Source: JAWPNA01 sp045402695 (GTDB taxonomy: Bacteria > Acidobacteriota > Polarisedimenticolia > JACPZX01 > DASXTC01). Taken from it: a stretch of 25,632 bases of DNA. Position 1 is the stretch's first letter. Each line of letters starts with the position of its first letter. The stretch covers positions 1 to 25,632 of the forward strand of contig JAWPNA010000169.1 in NCBI GenBank assembly GCA_045402695.1. The letters are read 5' to 3'. The translations under genes and the position numbers were made by a program. Positions 1 to 8,275 of the stretch are shown in pieces. The notes beneath the pieces are model-generated. The model did not search any database, was not told the origin of the DNA, and worked only from the letters and a program-made list of their open reading frames with translations.

Positions 1-2
1 AT

Positions 3-245
3 CTAAAGATCACCTGGTCGCTCCAGGTGAATGTGCGCAGGACCGCCCATGACCGGTACCTCGGCCAGGAGGTTTCCTCCACCGGCGCCACGTACGTCAA
101 CCTCACGCCGGGCATCCGGTTCGAGAGCGGCAAGGCGGCCGCCTTCTACGCGCACGTCCAGGCGCCGGTCTACCAGCACGTCAACGACGCGCAGCTCGCG
201 CCGCGGACGGGCATCCTGATCGGTGTCTCCAGGACCTTCCAGTGA
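3..245 (+). CDS. C-terminal fragment of a probable outer-membrane beta-barrel protein (5' end outside window)
   Basis: The reading frame is open from the first bases of the window to a TGA at 243-245, giving about 80 residues. The fragment has alternating polar and hydrophobic strands: LTPGIRFES, AAFYAHVQAPVYQHV and TGILIGVSRTF. It ends in an amphipathic strand with a penultimate phenylalanine. This pattern is typical of the last strands of Gram-negative outer-membrane barrels, where an aromatic residue at or near the end serves as the assembly signal. I do not recognise the specific family. The TlpA-like gene starts 11 nt downstream, so the two are probably co-transcribed. The barrel assignment is an inference from a short fragment. 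Confidence 0.5.
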   Translation, partial: LKITWSLQVNVRRTAHDRYLGQEVSSTGATYVNLTPGIRFESGKAAAFYAHVQAPVYQHVNDAQLAPRTGILIGVSRTFQ

Positions 246-255
246 GGGTGCGCCG

Positions 256-777
256 ATGAGGCGCGTCTGGATGAAGACGGCGGTGGTTCTTCTTTTGTCG
301 TGTATGGCCATCCCGGCGCTCGCGCGAAAAGTCAGGGTGGGTGACCCTGCCCCCGCCCTGAGCCTCGACGACCTGGATGGACACGTGATGAACCTGTCTC
401 GGCTGAGAGGCAGCGTGGTCCTGCTGCACTTCTGGGCGACCTGGTGCCCGACGTGCAGGGCGGAGATGCCTCTGCTTGAGGAGGTGTCCCGCGCTCATGC
501 CGGAGAGGTGGTGGTCCTCGGCATCAACCTCGGCGAGCGGAAGAAGAAGGTGGCCGGCTACATCGCGGCGGCGGGACTCACGTTTCCGATCCTGCTTGAC
601 CCGCGAGGAAAGGTAGCCAGCGCCTATGATGTCATCGCGTTGCCCACGACGCTGATCGTGGATAGCCACGGCCTGCTGGCCGGGGACATACCGATGGGAA
701 AGCTGGAGCGGGAGGAGCTGGAGCGCAGGCTTGCGTTCCTCATCAACCGGCGGCCAGGGCACCCCTCAAGTCATTGA
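256..777 (+). CDS. Secreted TlpA/ResA-like thioredoxin-fold protein
   Basis: A 173-residue protein with a signal peptide (basic MRRVWMK, then a hydrophobic stretch ending near ALA at residues 21-23). An AhpC/TSA-Redoxin/TlpA fold follows. The redox motif is WCPTC (Cys64 and Cys67), and the cis-proline that faces it is Pro130 in ALPTT. Proteins of this family act outside the cytoplasmic membrane as thiol-disulfide reductases, for example in cytochrome c maturation or copper-site assembly. No partner gene identifies the substrate here. The ATG at 256 was chosen over the upstream start at 223 because it begins the signal peptide and has a GAGGG Shine-Dalgarno at 244-248, next to the stop of the preceding gene. 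Confidence 0.88.
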   Translation: MRRVWMKTAVVLLLSCMAIPALARKVRVGDPAPALSLDDLDGHVMNLSRLRGSVVLLHFWATWCPTCRAEMPLLEEVSRAHAGEVVVLGINLGERKKKVAGYIAAAGLTFPILLDPRGKVASAYDVIALPTTLIVDSHGLLAGDIPMGKLEREELERRLAFLINRRPGHPSSH

Positions 778-806
778 TACGCTGCATCTTATCCCGACCC
801 GGTTGT

Positions 807-834
807 TTGACCTGCCTCAACGCCGTGTGATAGC
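807..834 (+). promoter_or_regulatory. Candidate sigma-70 promoter for the nuo operon
   Basis: In the 155-nt gap before nuoA, TTGACC (807-812, 5 of 6 to consensus) is followed after 16 nt by GATAGC (829-834). A TG at 826-827 sits in the extended -10 position. The -10 box itself is weak (3 of 6). It is the only candidate I found here, and it would give a leader of about 90 nt before the GTG at 933. The rest of the gap shows no clear terminator or other structure. Confidence 0.35.
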
Positions 835-932
835 CTGACGACTCCTTTAGAGCGCCCGAAATCACCAGCGGCAACCGCGCGGCGCCCAAAACCGGCGGCA
901 CTCATCAGCCTCACGATCGAGGATCTCGGACC

Positions 933-1289
933 GTGTTCGGACAGTACGAACAGGCTCTCATCCTCTTCTCCGTGGCCGCCGCAGCAGCCCTCGGGCTGAT
1001 CGCCATCTCGCACCTGGTTGGGCGCGTGGCGCACTCGCGCACCAAGACCTACCCGTACGAGTGCGGCAGCCTTCTGCTGGACACCGGCCGCAAGCGCATC
1101 CACATCAGGTTCTACCTCATCGCGATGATGTTCATCCTGTTCGACATCGAGGCGACCTATCTGTACCCCTGGGCGGTGCTGTTCCGCGACCTGGGCTGGG
1201 CCGGGTTCGCCGAGATGATGGTGTTCATCTCCGTGCTGGTTGTCGGCTACGTCTACATCTGGCGCCGCGGCGCCTTCACCTGGGAGTAG
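933..1289 (+). CDS. nuoA: NADH-quinone oxidoreductase subunit A
   Basis: A 118-residue, three-helix membrane subunit of complex I. The signature loop is present: YPYECG, then RIHIRFYLIAMMFILFDIEA and YLYPWA. In complex I this loop lies near the quinone cavity and the start of the membrane arm. Length is normal for NuoA. The start is GTG at 933, with AGGA at 920-923 as a weak ribosome site. It is the first gene of the operon. The next gene is nuoC, only 2 nt after the stop; nuoB, which normally follows nuoA, is not here. Confidence 0.95.
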   Translation: MFGQYEQALILFSVAAAAALGLIAISHLVGRVAHSRTKTYPYECGSLLLDTGRKRIHIRFYLIAMMFILFDIEATYLYPWAVLFRDLGWAGFAEMMVFISVLVVGYVYIWRRGAFTWE

Positions 1290-1291
1290 CC

Positions 1292-1813
1292 GTGGCGTCT
1301 CCCGGCGGTTCCCGCGTCACCGGCCCGATCCCCGACATGGGACACGGAAGAGACGTCTCGCAAAAGACTGTCGAGGCGCTGCGCGCCCGGTTCGGCGAGG
1401 CGGTCACAGATCACATCACGTTCCGCGACGAAGAGACCGTGTACGTGGAGCCTTCACGGTTGGCCGAGATCGCGCGCTTCCTGAAAGACCATCCCGAGTT
1501 CGCGTACATCTACCTCACCGACATCACCGCCATCCACTGGCTTGACCGGGAGTACGAGTACGAGGTGGCCTACCTGCTTTGCTCGCTGAAGCACAACGCG
1601 CTGGTGCGCCTCAAAGTGCGCCTGCGTGGGACCGACCGGGTATCCACGGTGTCGGGAGTCTGGGCCACGGCAGACTGGCTCGAGCGGGAGGAGTGGGACA
1701 AGGTGGGCGTGGTGTTCGAGGGTCACCCGAACCTCAAGCGGATCCTCCTTCCAGAGGACTGGGAGGGGCACCCGCTGCGCAAGGACTATCCGATGGAAGG
1801 GATCGGCGCATAG
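1292..1813 (+). CDS. nuoC: NADH-quinone oxidoreductase subunit C
   Basis: A 173-residue hydrophilic subunit of the complex I connecting module (30-kDa subunit family). Typical features are the FAYIYLTDITAIHW segment, LKVRLRG, the VSGVWATADWLEREEWD region, and the C-terminal LLPEDWEGHPLRKDYP signature. It is a stand-alone NuoC, not the fused NuoCD of enterobacteria. I chose GTG 1292 because GGGAG at 1282-1286 is well spaced and the gene then follows nuoA by 2 nt. ATG 1337 is an in-frame alternative that would remove 15 residues outside the conserved domain. Confidence 0.94.
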   Translation: MASPGGSRVTGPIPDMGHGRDVSQKTVEALRARFGEAVTDHITFRDEETVYVEPSRLAEIARFLKDHPEFAYIYLTDITAIHWLDREYEYEVAYLLCSLKHNALVRLKVRLRGTDRVSTVSGVWATADWLEREEWDKVGVVFEGHPNLKRILLPEDWEGHPLRKDYPMEGIGA

Positions 1814-1815
1814 GG

Positions 1816-3012
1816 ATGCCATACAAGACAGAGACCATCGAGCCCGGCACCGAGTTGCTCACGGTCAACATGGGCCCGTCGCATCCCAGCACGCATGGCG
1901 TGCTGAGACTCATCCTCACGCTGGACGGCGAAAAGGTGGTCAGGACGGAGCCCGTCATGGGCTACCTGCACCGCGGCATGGAAAAGATTTCCGAGAACAA
2001 GACCTACACGCAGTTCATCCCGTACACCGACCGCCTGGACTACCTCGCGCCTCTCTCAAACAACGTGGCCTTCGCCCTGGCGGTCGAAAAGCTGGTGGGG
2101 GTGCGCGTGCCGCAAAGGTGCGAGTTCATCCGCGTGCTCGTGTGCGAGCTGTCGCGCATCTCGGCGCACCTGCTCTGGCTCGGCACGCACGCGGTGGACC
2201 TGGGCGCGATCTCGGTCTTCATGTACACCTTCCGCGAGCGCGAGGTGCTGTACAACTTCTTCGAGGCCCTGACGGGCACGCGCCTCACGACGTCGTATAC
2301 ACGCATCGGCGGGCTGTCGCGCGATCTTCCAGGCGGCTTTCTCGAGGCGGTCGGCTCATGGCTCGACCGCTTCCCGAAGGAGTTGGACGAGTACGAGACG
2401 CTGCTCACGAAGAACACGATCTGGGTGGAGCGCACGCAGGGCGTGGGCGTGCTGAAGGTGGACGACGCGATCGAGCTGGGCGTGACGGGCCCCAACCTGC
2501 GGGCCAGCGGCCTGGAGTGGGACCTGCGCAAGGCGCGTCCCTATTCAGGCTACGAGCAGTTCGACTTCGAGATTCCCATCGGCACCACAGGGGACGTGTA
2601 CGACCGCTACCTGGTGCGCATCGAGGAGATGCGGCAGTCGGTGAAGATCTGCCGGCAGGCCGTGAAAGGGATGCCTTCAGGCCCCATCAACGTGGATGAT
2701 CCGAAGCTCTTCCTCCCCGCGAAGGAGAAGGTGCTCACCAAGATGGAGGAGTTGATCCACCAGTTCATCATCGTGACCGAGGGGTTCGCCGCGCCCAAAG
2801 GAGAGGTGTACCACGCGATCGAGGCCCCCAAAGGGGAGCTGGGCTTCTACATCGTCAGCGAGGGCGGCGCTTCGCCGCACCGCATGAAGATCCGCTCCCC
2901 GTCGTTCGTCAACCTGCAGGCCCTGCCATCGATCTGCGTGGGAGCGCCGATCTCCGACGTGGTTGCGATCATCGCCAGCCTGGACCCCGTGATGGGGGAG
3001 GTGGACCGGTGA
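1816..3012 (+). CDS. nuoD: NADH-quinone oxidoreductase subunit D
   Basis: A 398-residue 49-kDa subunit that, with NuoB, forms the quinone-reduction site of complex I. The GPSHPSTHGVLRL loop holds the conserved histidines (His23 and His27). YTDRLDYLAP carries the tyrosine expected to bind the quinone headgroup. The C-terminus ASLDPVMGEVDR is the conserved family ending. ATG 1816 lies 2 nt after the nuoC stop. The partner NuoB, which carries iron-sulfur cluster N2, is not encoded in the window, so it must be supplied from elsewhere for this subunit to work. Confidence 0.97.
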   Translation: MPYKTETIEPGTELLTVNMGPSHPSTHGVLRLILTLDGEKVVRTEPVMGYLHRGMEKISENKTYTQFIPYTDRLDYLAPLSNNVAFALAVEKLVGVRVPQRCEFIRVLVCELSRISAHLLWLGTHAVDLGAISVFMYTFREREVLYNFFEALTGTRLTTSYTRIGGLSRDLPGGFLEAVGSWLDRFPKELDEYETLLTKNTIWVERTQGVGVLKVDDAIELGVTGPNLRASGLEWDLRKARPYSGYEQFDFEIPIGTTGDVYDRYLVRIEEMRQSVKICRQAVKGMPSGPINVDDPKLFLPAKEKVLTKMEELIHQFIIVTEGFAAPKGEVYHAIEAPKGELGFYIVSEGGASPHRMKIRSPSFVNLQALPSICVGAPISDVVAIIASLDPVMGEVDR

Positions 3013-3518
3013 GCGTGCTGCACGTCGGCATCCAGTTCGCCAAGGCGGGCCGGGGCCTCGGCGCGGAGACGCTGAGAAAGATCGACGAAGTGATCGCGCG
3101 CTACCCCGTGAAGCGCTCGGCGCTCCTGCCGGCGCTCTGGCTCGGTCAGCAGGAACAGGGGTTCTGCAGCCTGGAGGCGCAGGAGCAGATTGCGGAGAAG
3201 ATCGGAATCAGCCCGGCCGCGGTCGCGGCTGTCGTGTCGTTCTACACGATGTTCCACACGCGACCGGTGGGGCGCCACGTGATCGACGTGTGCACGACCG
3301 TATCCTGCTGGCTGCGCGGCAGCGACGAGCTGGTGCGGCACATTCAGGAGAAGCTGGGTGTGGAGGCTGGCGGCACGACGCTCGATGGCCGGTTCACGCT
3401 GCGGACGGTCGAGTGCCTCGGCTCGTGCGGCACGGCCCCCATGTGCCAGATCGACGACGACTATCACGAGGACTTGACGTTCCAGAAGATCGACAGGATT
3501 CTCGACGGGTTGAAGTAG
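3009..3518 (+). CDS. nuoE: NADH-quinone oxidoreductase subunit E (2Fe-2S, thioredoxin-like)
   Basis: A 169-residue 24-kDa subunit of the NADH-dehydrogenase module. It has an N-terminal helical region and a thioredoxin-like ferredoxin domain. The four 2Fe-2S (cluster N1a) ligands are Cys95 and Cys100 in CTTVSC, and Cys136 and Cys140 in ECLGSC. It docks on NuoF. The GTG start at 3009 overlaps the nuoD stop by 4 nt (GTGA), which indicates translational coupling. Length and ligand spacing are normal for the family. Confidence 0.96.
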   Translation: MSVLHVGIQFAKAGRGLGAETLRKIDEVIARYPVKRSALLPALWLGQQEQGFCSLEAQEQIAEKIGISPAAVAAVVSFYTMFHTRPVGRHVIDVCTTVSCWLRGSDELVRHIQEKLGVEAGGTTLDGRFTLRTVECLGSCGTAPMCQIDDDYHEDLTFQKIDRILDGLK

Positions 3519-3527
3519 GGGAGAGGA

Positions 3528-4808
3528 ATGGCGGCCCTGACCGAGAAGATCCTCACGCGCAACATCGATCATCCCGACCAGCCGGACATCGAGGCGTACG
3601 AGCGCCGCGGCGGCTACCAGGGCCTGGCGAAGGCGCTCAAGACCGATCCCGGCGCGCTGGTGGAGGAGGTCAAGAAGTCGGGACTGCGCGGGCGCGGCGG
3701 CGCGGGGTTCCCGACGGGGCTCAAGTGGACCTTCATGCCCAAGGAGACGGTCAGGCCCAGGTACCTCGTCGTCAACGCCGACGAGTCGGAGCCCGGCACG
3801 TTCAAGGACAGACTGCTGATGGAGCGCGATCCCCACCTCGTTCTGGAAGGAGCCCTGTGCAGCGCATGGGCCATCAAGGCTTCCATCGTCTTCATCTACA
3901 TCCGCGGCGAATTCGTCGCCGGTTGGAGGACGCTGTCCCGTGCCATCGAGCAGGCCCGCGCGAAGGGGTATCTCGGCGGAATCGTCGGCGGCACCGGATG
4001 GAGCGTCGAAGTCATCCTGCACAGAGGGGCGGGCGCCTACATCTGCGGCGAGGAGACCGCGCTGATGGAGAGCCTCGAAGGCAAGCGCGGCTATCCGCGG
4101 CTAAAGCCACCGTTTCCCGCGAGCTACGGTGTGTACGGCAATCCGACCACGATCAACAACGTGGAGACGATGGCCTGCGTCCCTTCCATCGTGGAGCGGG
4201 GGGCGGCCTGGTTCGCCGGGATCGGCCGCGAGAAGAACACCGGACCCAAGCTCTACTGCCTCTCCGGACATGTCAGGAAGCCGGGCGTGTACGAGACCGA
4301 GCTGGGCGTGCCATTCAAGACCCTGTTTGAGGAGCATGGCGGCGGCCTGCTCGATCCGCGCCGCCGGCTCAAGGCGGTGATCCCCGGGGGCTCCTCGGTG
4401 CCCGTCATGACCGCGGCGGAGTGTGACGACCTGATCATGGACTTCGACACGCTGGCGTCGAAGGGGAGCCTGCTCGGATCAGCCGGTGTCATGTTCATGG
4501 ACGAGACGGTCTGCATGGTGAGGGCGCTGGAACGGATTCTGAGGTTCTACGCGCACGAGTCGTGCGGGCAGTGCACGCCGTGCCGCGTAGGCTCGGACTG
4601 GATCCACCGGATCGTGAAGCGCGTGGAGTCGGGGGACGGGACGCCCGCGGATCTGGACACGCTGCTTTCGCTGTGCGACGGCATGGTGGGCCGCACCATC
4701 TGCGTCTTCGCCGACGCGGCGGCGATGCCCACCAGGTCGTTCGTGGGCAAGTTCCGTCACGAGTTCGAGGAGCACATCAACCGCAAGTCGTGCCCCTTCA
4801 GGGGATGA
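3528..4808 (+). CDS. nuoF: NADH-quinone oxidoreductase subunit F (FMN, NADH and 4Fe-4S binding)
   Basis: A 426-residue 51-kDa subunit that oxidises NADH via FMN. GRGGAGFPTG at residues 55-64 is the glycine-rich nucleotide/flavin loop. GAGAYICGEETALMESLEG and the following GNPTTINNVET segment belong to the FMN site and SLBB region. Cluster N3 ligands are Cys346, Cys349 and Cys352 (ESCGQCTPCR) plus Cys392 in RTIC. A strong purine-rich ribosome site, GGGGAGAGGA, lies immediately before ATG 3528. It is full length with no missing ligand. With NuoE and NuoG it shows that the cluster encodes an NADH-using complex I rather than the 11-subunit form that lacks the NADH module. Confidence 0.97.
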   Translation: MAALTEKILTRNIDHPDQPDIEAYERRGGYQGLAKALKTDPGALVEEVKKSGLRGRGGAGFPTGLKWTFMPKETVRPRYLVVNADESEPGTFKDRLLMERDPHLVLEGALCSAWAIKASIVFIYIRGEFVAGWRTLSRAIEQARAKGYLGGIVGGTGWSVEVILHRGAGAYICGEETALMESLEGKRGYPRLKPPFPASYGVYGNPTTINNVETMACVPSIVERGAAWFAGIGREKNTGPKLYCLSGHVRKPGVYETELGVPFKTLFEEHGGGLLDPRRRLKAVIPGGSSVPVMTAAECDDLIMDFDTLASKGSLLGSAGVMFMDETVCMVRALERILRFYAHESCGQCTPCRVGSDWIHRIVKRVESGDGTPADLDTLLSLCDGMVGRTICVFADAAAMPTRSFVGKFRHEFEEHINRKSCPFRG

Positions 4809-4821
4809 GGGATCCGCTGGG

Positions 4822-6420
4822 ATGGCGGACAAGATCAAGCTGACCATTGACGGCAGGCAGATCGAGGTCGACCCCGGAACCACCGTCCTGCAAGCGGCCC
4901 AGGGGATGAACCTCGACGTCCCCCACTACTGCTATCACCCCGGCCTCACCATCGCCGGCAATTGCCGCATCTGCCTCGTGGAGATCGAGAAGATGCCCAA
5001 GCTGGCCACGTCCTGCACCACCCTCTCCGCCGACGGCATGGTGGTGCGCACGTGCGGGCCAACGGTCGAGGAAGGGCGGCGCGCGGTGATGGAGTTCCTC
5101 CTGGCGAACCATCCGCTGGACTGCCCCATCTGCGATCAAGCAGGGGAGTGCAAGCTCCAGGAGTTCTCCTTCGAGCATGGCGCCGGCGGGTCGCGGTTCG
5201 CCGAGGAGAAGATCAAGGGCTTCAAGCACCAGAAGATCGGCCCCCACGTGCTGCTCGACACGGAGCGCTGCATCGTCTGTACTCGATGCGTCCGTTTCTG
5301 CGACGAAGTGAGCAAAACAGGCGAGCTGGGGGTGTTTCAGCGCGGCGTGCTTTCCTACATCGGCACGTCCCCCGGGCGCGACCTGGACAACCCCTACTCG
5401 GGCAACACCGTGGACATCTGCCCGGTGGGCGCGCTCACGCTGAAGGAGTTCCGCTTCAAGAAGAGAGTCTGGGATCTCAAAGACGTCCCCTCGGTGTGCG
5501 GGAGCTGTGCGCGCGGCTGCAACGTGAACCTGGGCACGGCGGACAACCTCATCTGGCGCATCACGCCGCGCGAGAACCCCGAGGTCAACCAGTGGTGGAT
5601 GTGCGACGAGGGCCGTCTCTCGTACGAAGCGCTGCACGCCGCGCCGAGGCTGACGTCCGCGCAGATCAGGGAGAAGGGGGCCCCGTCCGCGCTTCCCTGG
5701 CCCAAAGCGCTGGATCTCCTCGCCTCGCGCCTCAAGCAGGCGCGCCCCGGGGCGATCGTGGCCATCGCGCCGGCGTCGCTGACGCTCGAGGCGCTTTACC
5801 TGCTGAAGCACCTGTTTGTCGAGGCCCTCGAGTCCGGCGAGATCATCATGCCCGAGCTCACGCGCGGCGAGGACGACGCGCTGTTGATCCGCGCCGACAA
5901 GACCCCCAACGCCGCGGGGGCGCGCCTGATGGGCCTCGACGTGGATCGAGGCAACCATCGCCGTGCGGCCGCGGTGCAAAAGGCCCTGGCCGGCCGGCTC
6001 GACGTCGTGCTCCTGCTGGGGGACGACGTCATGCCGCCGGACGATCTTCTTGCCATCCACGGGAAGACGTTCGTCTGCGCCTTCACGCCGTTTGACGGCG
6101 CCGCGGCGGCCTCATCCGACCTGATCATCCCGGCCGCCGCCTACGGCGAGTTCGACGGCACCTGGGTCAACTTCCAGGGACGCGCGCAGCGGGTGCGGCG
6201 CGGCCTCACGCCGAAGGGGATCGCGCTGGAGGGCTGGTTCATGCTCGCGGAGCTGATGAAGCGCCTGGGCGCGCCGGCCACGTACTCGCCGCACTCCCCG
6301 TATACCTCAGCGGCCGACGTGCTGGAGGAGATCGCGCGCGTCGTGCCGGGGCTGAAGGGTCTTTCCGCCGAAGCACTCGGCGCAGTCGGCGCGCTCGGCT
6401 CCAAAGGCGTCGCCTTATGA
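4822..6420 (+). CDS. nuoG: NADH-quinone oxidoreductase subunit G (short form, with N7 cluster ligands)
   Basis: A 532-residue iron-sulfur subunit that passes electrons along the peripheral arm. Ligands in order: a 2Fe-2S site (Cys37, Cys48, Cys51, Cys65); a His-containing 4Fe-4S site (His97, Cys101, Cys104, Cys110); a second 4Fe-4S site (Cys150, Cys153, Cys156, Cys200); and a CxxCx3Cx27C set (Cys226, Cys229, Cys233, Cys261) matching the off-pathway cluster N7 known from E. coli and Thermus. The molybdopterin-oxidoreductase-like region after residue 270 is short; E. coli NuoG is about 900 residues. The N-terminal electron-transfer part is complete. ATG 4822 follows nuoF by 13 nt. Confidence 0.95.
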   Translation: MADKIKLTIDGRQIEVDPGTTVLQAAQGMNLDVPHYCYHPGLTIAGNCRICLVEIEKMPKLATSCTTLSADGMVVRTCGPTVEEGRRAVMEFLLANHPLDCPICDQAGECKLQEFSFEHGAGGSRFAEEKIKGFKHQKIGPHVLLDTERCIVCTRCVRFCDEVSKTGELGVFQRGVLSYIGTSPGRDLDNPYSGNTVDICPVGALTLKEFRFKKRVWDLKDVPSVCGSCARGCNVNLGTADNLIWRITPRENPEVNQWWMCDEGRLSYEALHAAPRLTSAQIREKGAPSALPWPKALDLLASRLKQARPGAIVAIAPASLTLEALYLLKHLFVEALESGEIIMPELTRGEDDALLIRADKTPNAAGARLMGLDVDRGNHRRAAAVQKALAGRLDVVLLLGDDVMPPDDLLAIHGKTFVCAFTPFDGAAAASSDLIIPAAAYGEFDGTWVNFQGRAQRVRRGLTPKGIALEGWFMLAELMKRLGAPATYSPHSPYTSAADVLEEIARVVPGLKGLSAEALGAVGALGSKGVAL

Positions 6421-7463
6421 CCGATCTGCTGCTGGGAGAAGGACTGGTGGCGGTCCTCTTCAAGATCGCCGTCATCCTCGGCGTGCTCATGACGGTGGTG
6501 GCCAACGTCGTGCTTGCCGAGAGAAAGGTGGCCGGTTGGATCCAGGACCGCGTCGGGCCCAACAGGGCGGGGCCGTGGGGGCTGCTCCAGCCAATGGCCG
6601 ACGGCATCAAGTTCATCTTCAAGGAGGAGATCATCCCGGCGCAGGCCTACAAGCCGTTCTACATCTTAGCTCCGGCCCTGTCGATGACCGCCGCCCTGAC
6701 CGCCTTCGCCGTGATCCCGTTCGCCGAGCATCTGGAGGTGTTCGGCCGCGGCGTGTCGCCCATCATCGCGGACCTGGACATCGGGTTGCTGTGGATCTTC
6801 GCCGTCGCCTCCCTGGGCGTCTACGGCATCGTGCTGGCGGGCTGGTCCTCCAGCAACAAGTACTCGCTGATCGGCGGGCTGCGCTCCTCGGCGCAGCTCA
6901 TCTCCTACGAGCTGTCCATGACGCTCTCCGTCGTGGGCGTCATCATGGCCGCGGGATCGCTGCGGCTGGCCGACATCGTGAACGCCCAGTCCGGCAGCGT
7001 CTGGAACGTGCTGTCACAGCCGGTCGGCTTTCTGGTCTTCGTCACCTCCGCCTTCGCGGAGACCAACCGCCTGCCGTTCGATCTTCCCGAGGCCGAGCCG
7101 GAGCTGGTGGCCGGCTACCACACCGAGTACTCCTCGATGAAGTTCCTCATGTTCTACATCGGGGAGTACGTCAACGTGGTTCTCTCCTGCTCGCTGATGG
7201 TGCTGCTGTTCTGGGGAGGCTGGCACTTGCCGTTCGTGGAGGGGATGCTCCAGCAGGCCTCACCTTTGGTGAAAGGCCTGGCACACCTCGGGATCTTCTC
7301 CCTCAAGGTGTCGTGCTTCCTCTTCTTCTATATCTGGGTCCGCTGGACGCTGCCGCGGTTCCGCTACGACCAGCTCATGTCGCTGGGCTGGAAGGTGATG
7401 CTGCCGCTGGCCATGCTGAACATCGTCTGGACGGCAGGCGTGATCCTGGCGGGGTGGATATGA
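6417..7463 (+). CDS. nuoH: NADH-quinone oxidoreductase subunit H
   Basis: A 348-residue polytopic membrane subunit that links the quinone cavity to the membrane arm. Conserved signatures are DRVGPNRAGPWGLLQPMADG, the following KFIFKEEIIP, and the acidic loop AFAETNRLPFDLPEAEPEL followed by GYHTEYSS. About eight transmembrane helices are evident. The start ATG overlaps the nuoG stop (ATGA). nuoI, the 8Fe ferredoxin subunit normally found directly after nuoH, is absent: the nuoH stop itself overlaps the nuoJ start. Confidence 0.97.
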   Translation: MTDLLLGEGLVAVLFKIAVILGVLMTVVANVVLAERKVAGWIQDRVGPNRAGPWGLLQPMADGIKFIFKEEIIPAQAYKPFYILAPALSMTAALTAFAVIPFAEHLEVFGRGVSPIIADLDIGLLWIFAVASLGVYGIVLAGWSSSNKYSLIGGLRSSAQLISYELSMTLSVVGVIMAAGSLRLADIVNAQSGSVWNVLSQPVGFLVFVTSAFAETNRLPFDLPEAEPELVAGYHTEYSSMKFLMFYIGEYVNVVLSCSLMVLLFWGGWHLPFVEGMLQQASPLVKGLAHLGIFSLKVSCFLFFYIWVRWTLPRFRYDQLMSLGWKVMLPLAMLNIVWTAGVILAGWI

Positions 7464-7963
7464 GCTCACCCGAGCTGTTTTTCTACGCGGACGCCGTCGT
7501 GGCGATCATGACGGCCTTGATGGTGATCCTGCACCGCAACCCTGTCGTGTGTGCCATGTCGCTCGTGCTGCACCTGTGCTGCGTGGCGGTGTTCTTCCTG
7601 CTGCTGGACGCCACCTTCCTGTTCGCCGTGCAGATCATCCTGTACGCCGGAGCGATCATGGTGCTGTTCCTGTTCGTCATCATGCTGCTCGACCCCGTGG
7701 GCGAGGGAGTTGCCGGCCGGGCCGGCAAGATCCAGATGGGATCGGCGATCGCGCTGGCCTTCATCCTGCTGCTCGCGGTGGCGCGGCTTGCACATGATGT
7801 GAGCCCGGCGCCGCCACGACCCCTCCCCCCGGGATTCGGGCGGATCGAGGGCGTCGGCCGGCTGCTGTTTTCCGACTATCTGCTTCCATTCGAAGTGGCT
7901 TCGGTGCTCCTGCTGGTGGCCATGATCGGCGCTCTGTACATGGGCAAGAAGGAGCTCGATTGA
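7460..7963 (+). CDS. nuoJ: NADH-quinone oxidoreductase subunit J
   Basis: A 167-residue membrane subunit with five predicted helices. The conserved core is FAVQIILYAGAIMVLFLFVI, the NuoJ helix 3 that contains the family pi-bulge. The C-terminal helix ends ALYMGKKELD. ATG 7460 overlaps the nuoH stop by 4 nt. A much longer open frame extends upstream through nuoH but is only a shadow; the ATGA junction and family length set this start. Confidence 0.95.
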   Translation: MSSPELFFYADAVVAIMTALMVILHRNPVVCAMSLVLHLCCVAVFFLLLDATFLFAVQIILYAGAIMVLFLFVIMLLDPVGEGVAGRAGKIQMGSAIALAFILLLAVARLAHDVSPAPPRPLPPGFGRIEGVGRLLFSDYLLPFEVASVLLLVAMIGALYMGKKELD

Positions 7964-8262
7964 TCTCCTCCAGCTGCGTGTTGCTGGTCAGCGGAATCCT
8001 GTTCGTGATCGGCGTGGTGGGTGTGCTCATCCGGCGCAGCGCCCTGGTCATCTTCATGAGCATCGAGGTGATGCTCAACGCGGCCAACCTGGCCTTCGTT
8101 GGCGCCGCGCGGAACCTGCGCTCGATGGACGGCCAGCTCTTTGCCTTCTTCGTGATGACGGTTGCGGCCGCCGAGGCGGCGGTGGGCCTCGCCATCCTCA
8201 TCGCGCTGTTCCGCAGGCGCAAGACGACCGACGTGGACCAGGTGAGCCTCCTGAAGTGGTGA
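7960..8262 (+). CDS. nuoK: NADH-quinone oxidoreductase subunit K
   Basis: A 100-residue, three-helix antiporter-like subunit. It has the conserved RRSALVIFMSIEVMLNAANLAF helix with its essential glutamate (IEVMLNA) and the second-helix AAAEAAVGLAI glutamate. The start is TTG at 7960, overlapping the nuoJ stop in TTGA. No ATG or GTG would give the normal 100-residue length, so the rare TTG start is well supported. The coupling with nuoJ fits the rest of the operon. Confidence 0.95.
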   Translation: MISSSCVLLVSGILFVIGVVGVLIRRSALVIFMSIEVMLNAANLAFVGAARNLRSMDGQLFAFFVMTVAAAEAAVGLAILIALFRRRKTTDVDQVSLLKW

Positions 8263-8275
8263 GGGTGGTCGAATC

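Noticed and set aside
2847..6060. Long minus-strand frames (2847-4022 and 4798-6060) opposite nuoE/F and nuoG
   Set aside because: Shadow frames of strongly conserved complex I genes, without protein-like composition.
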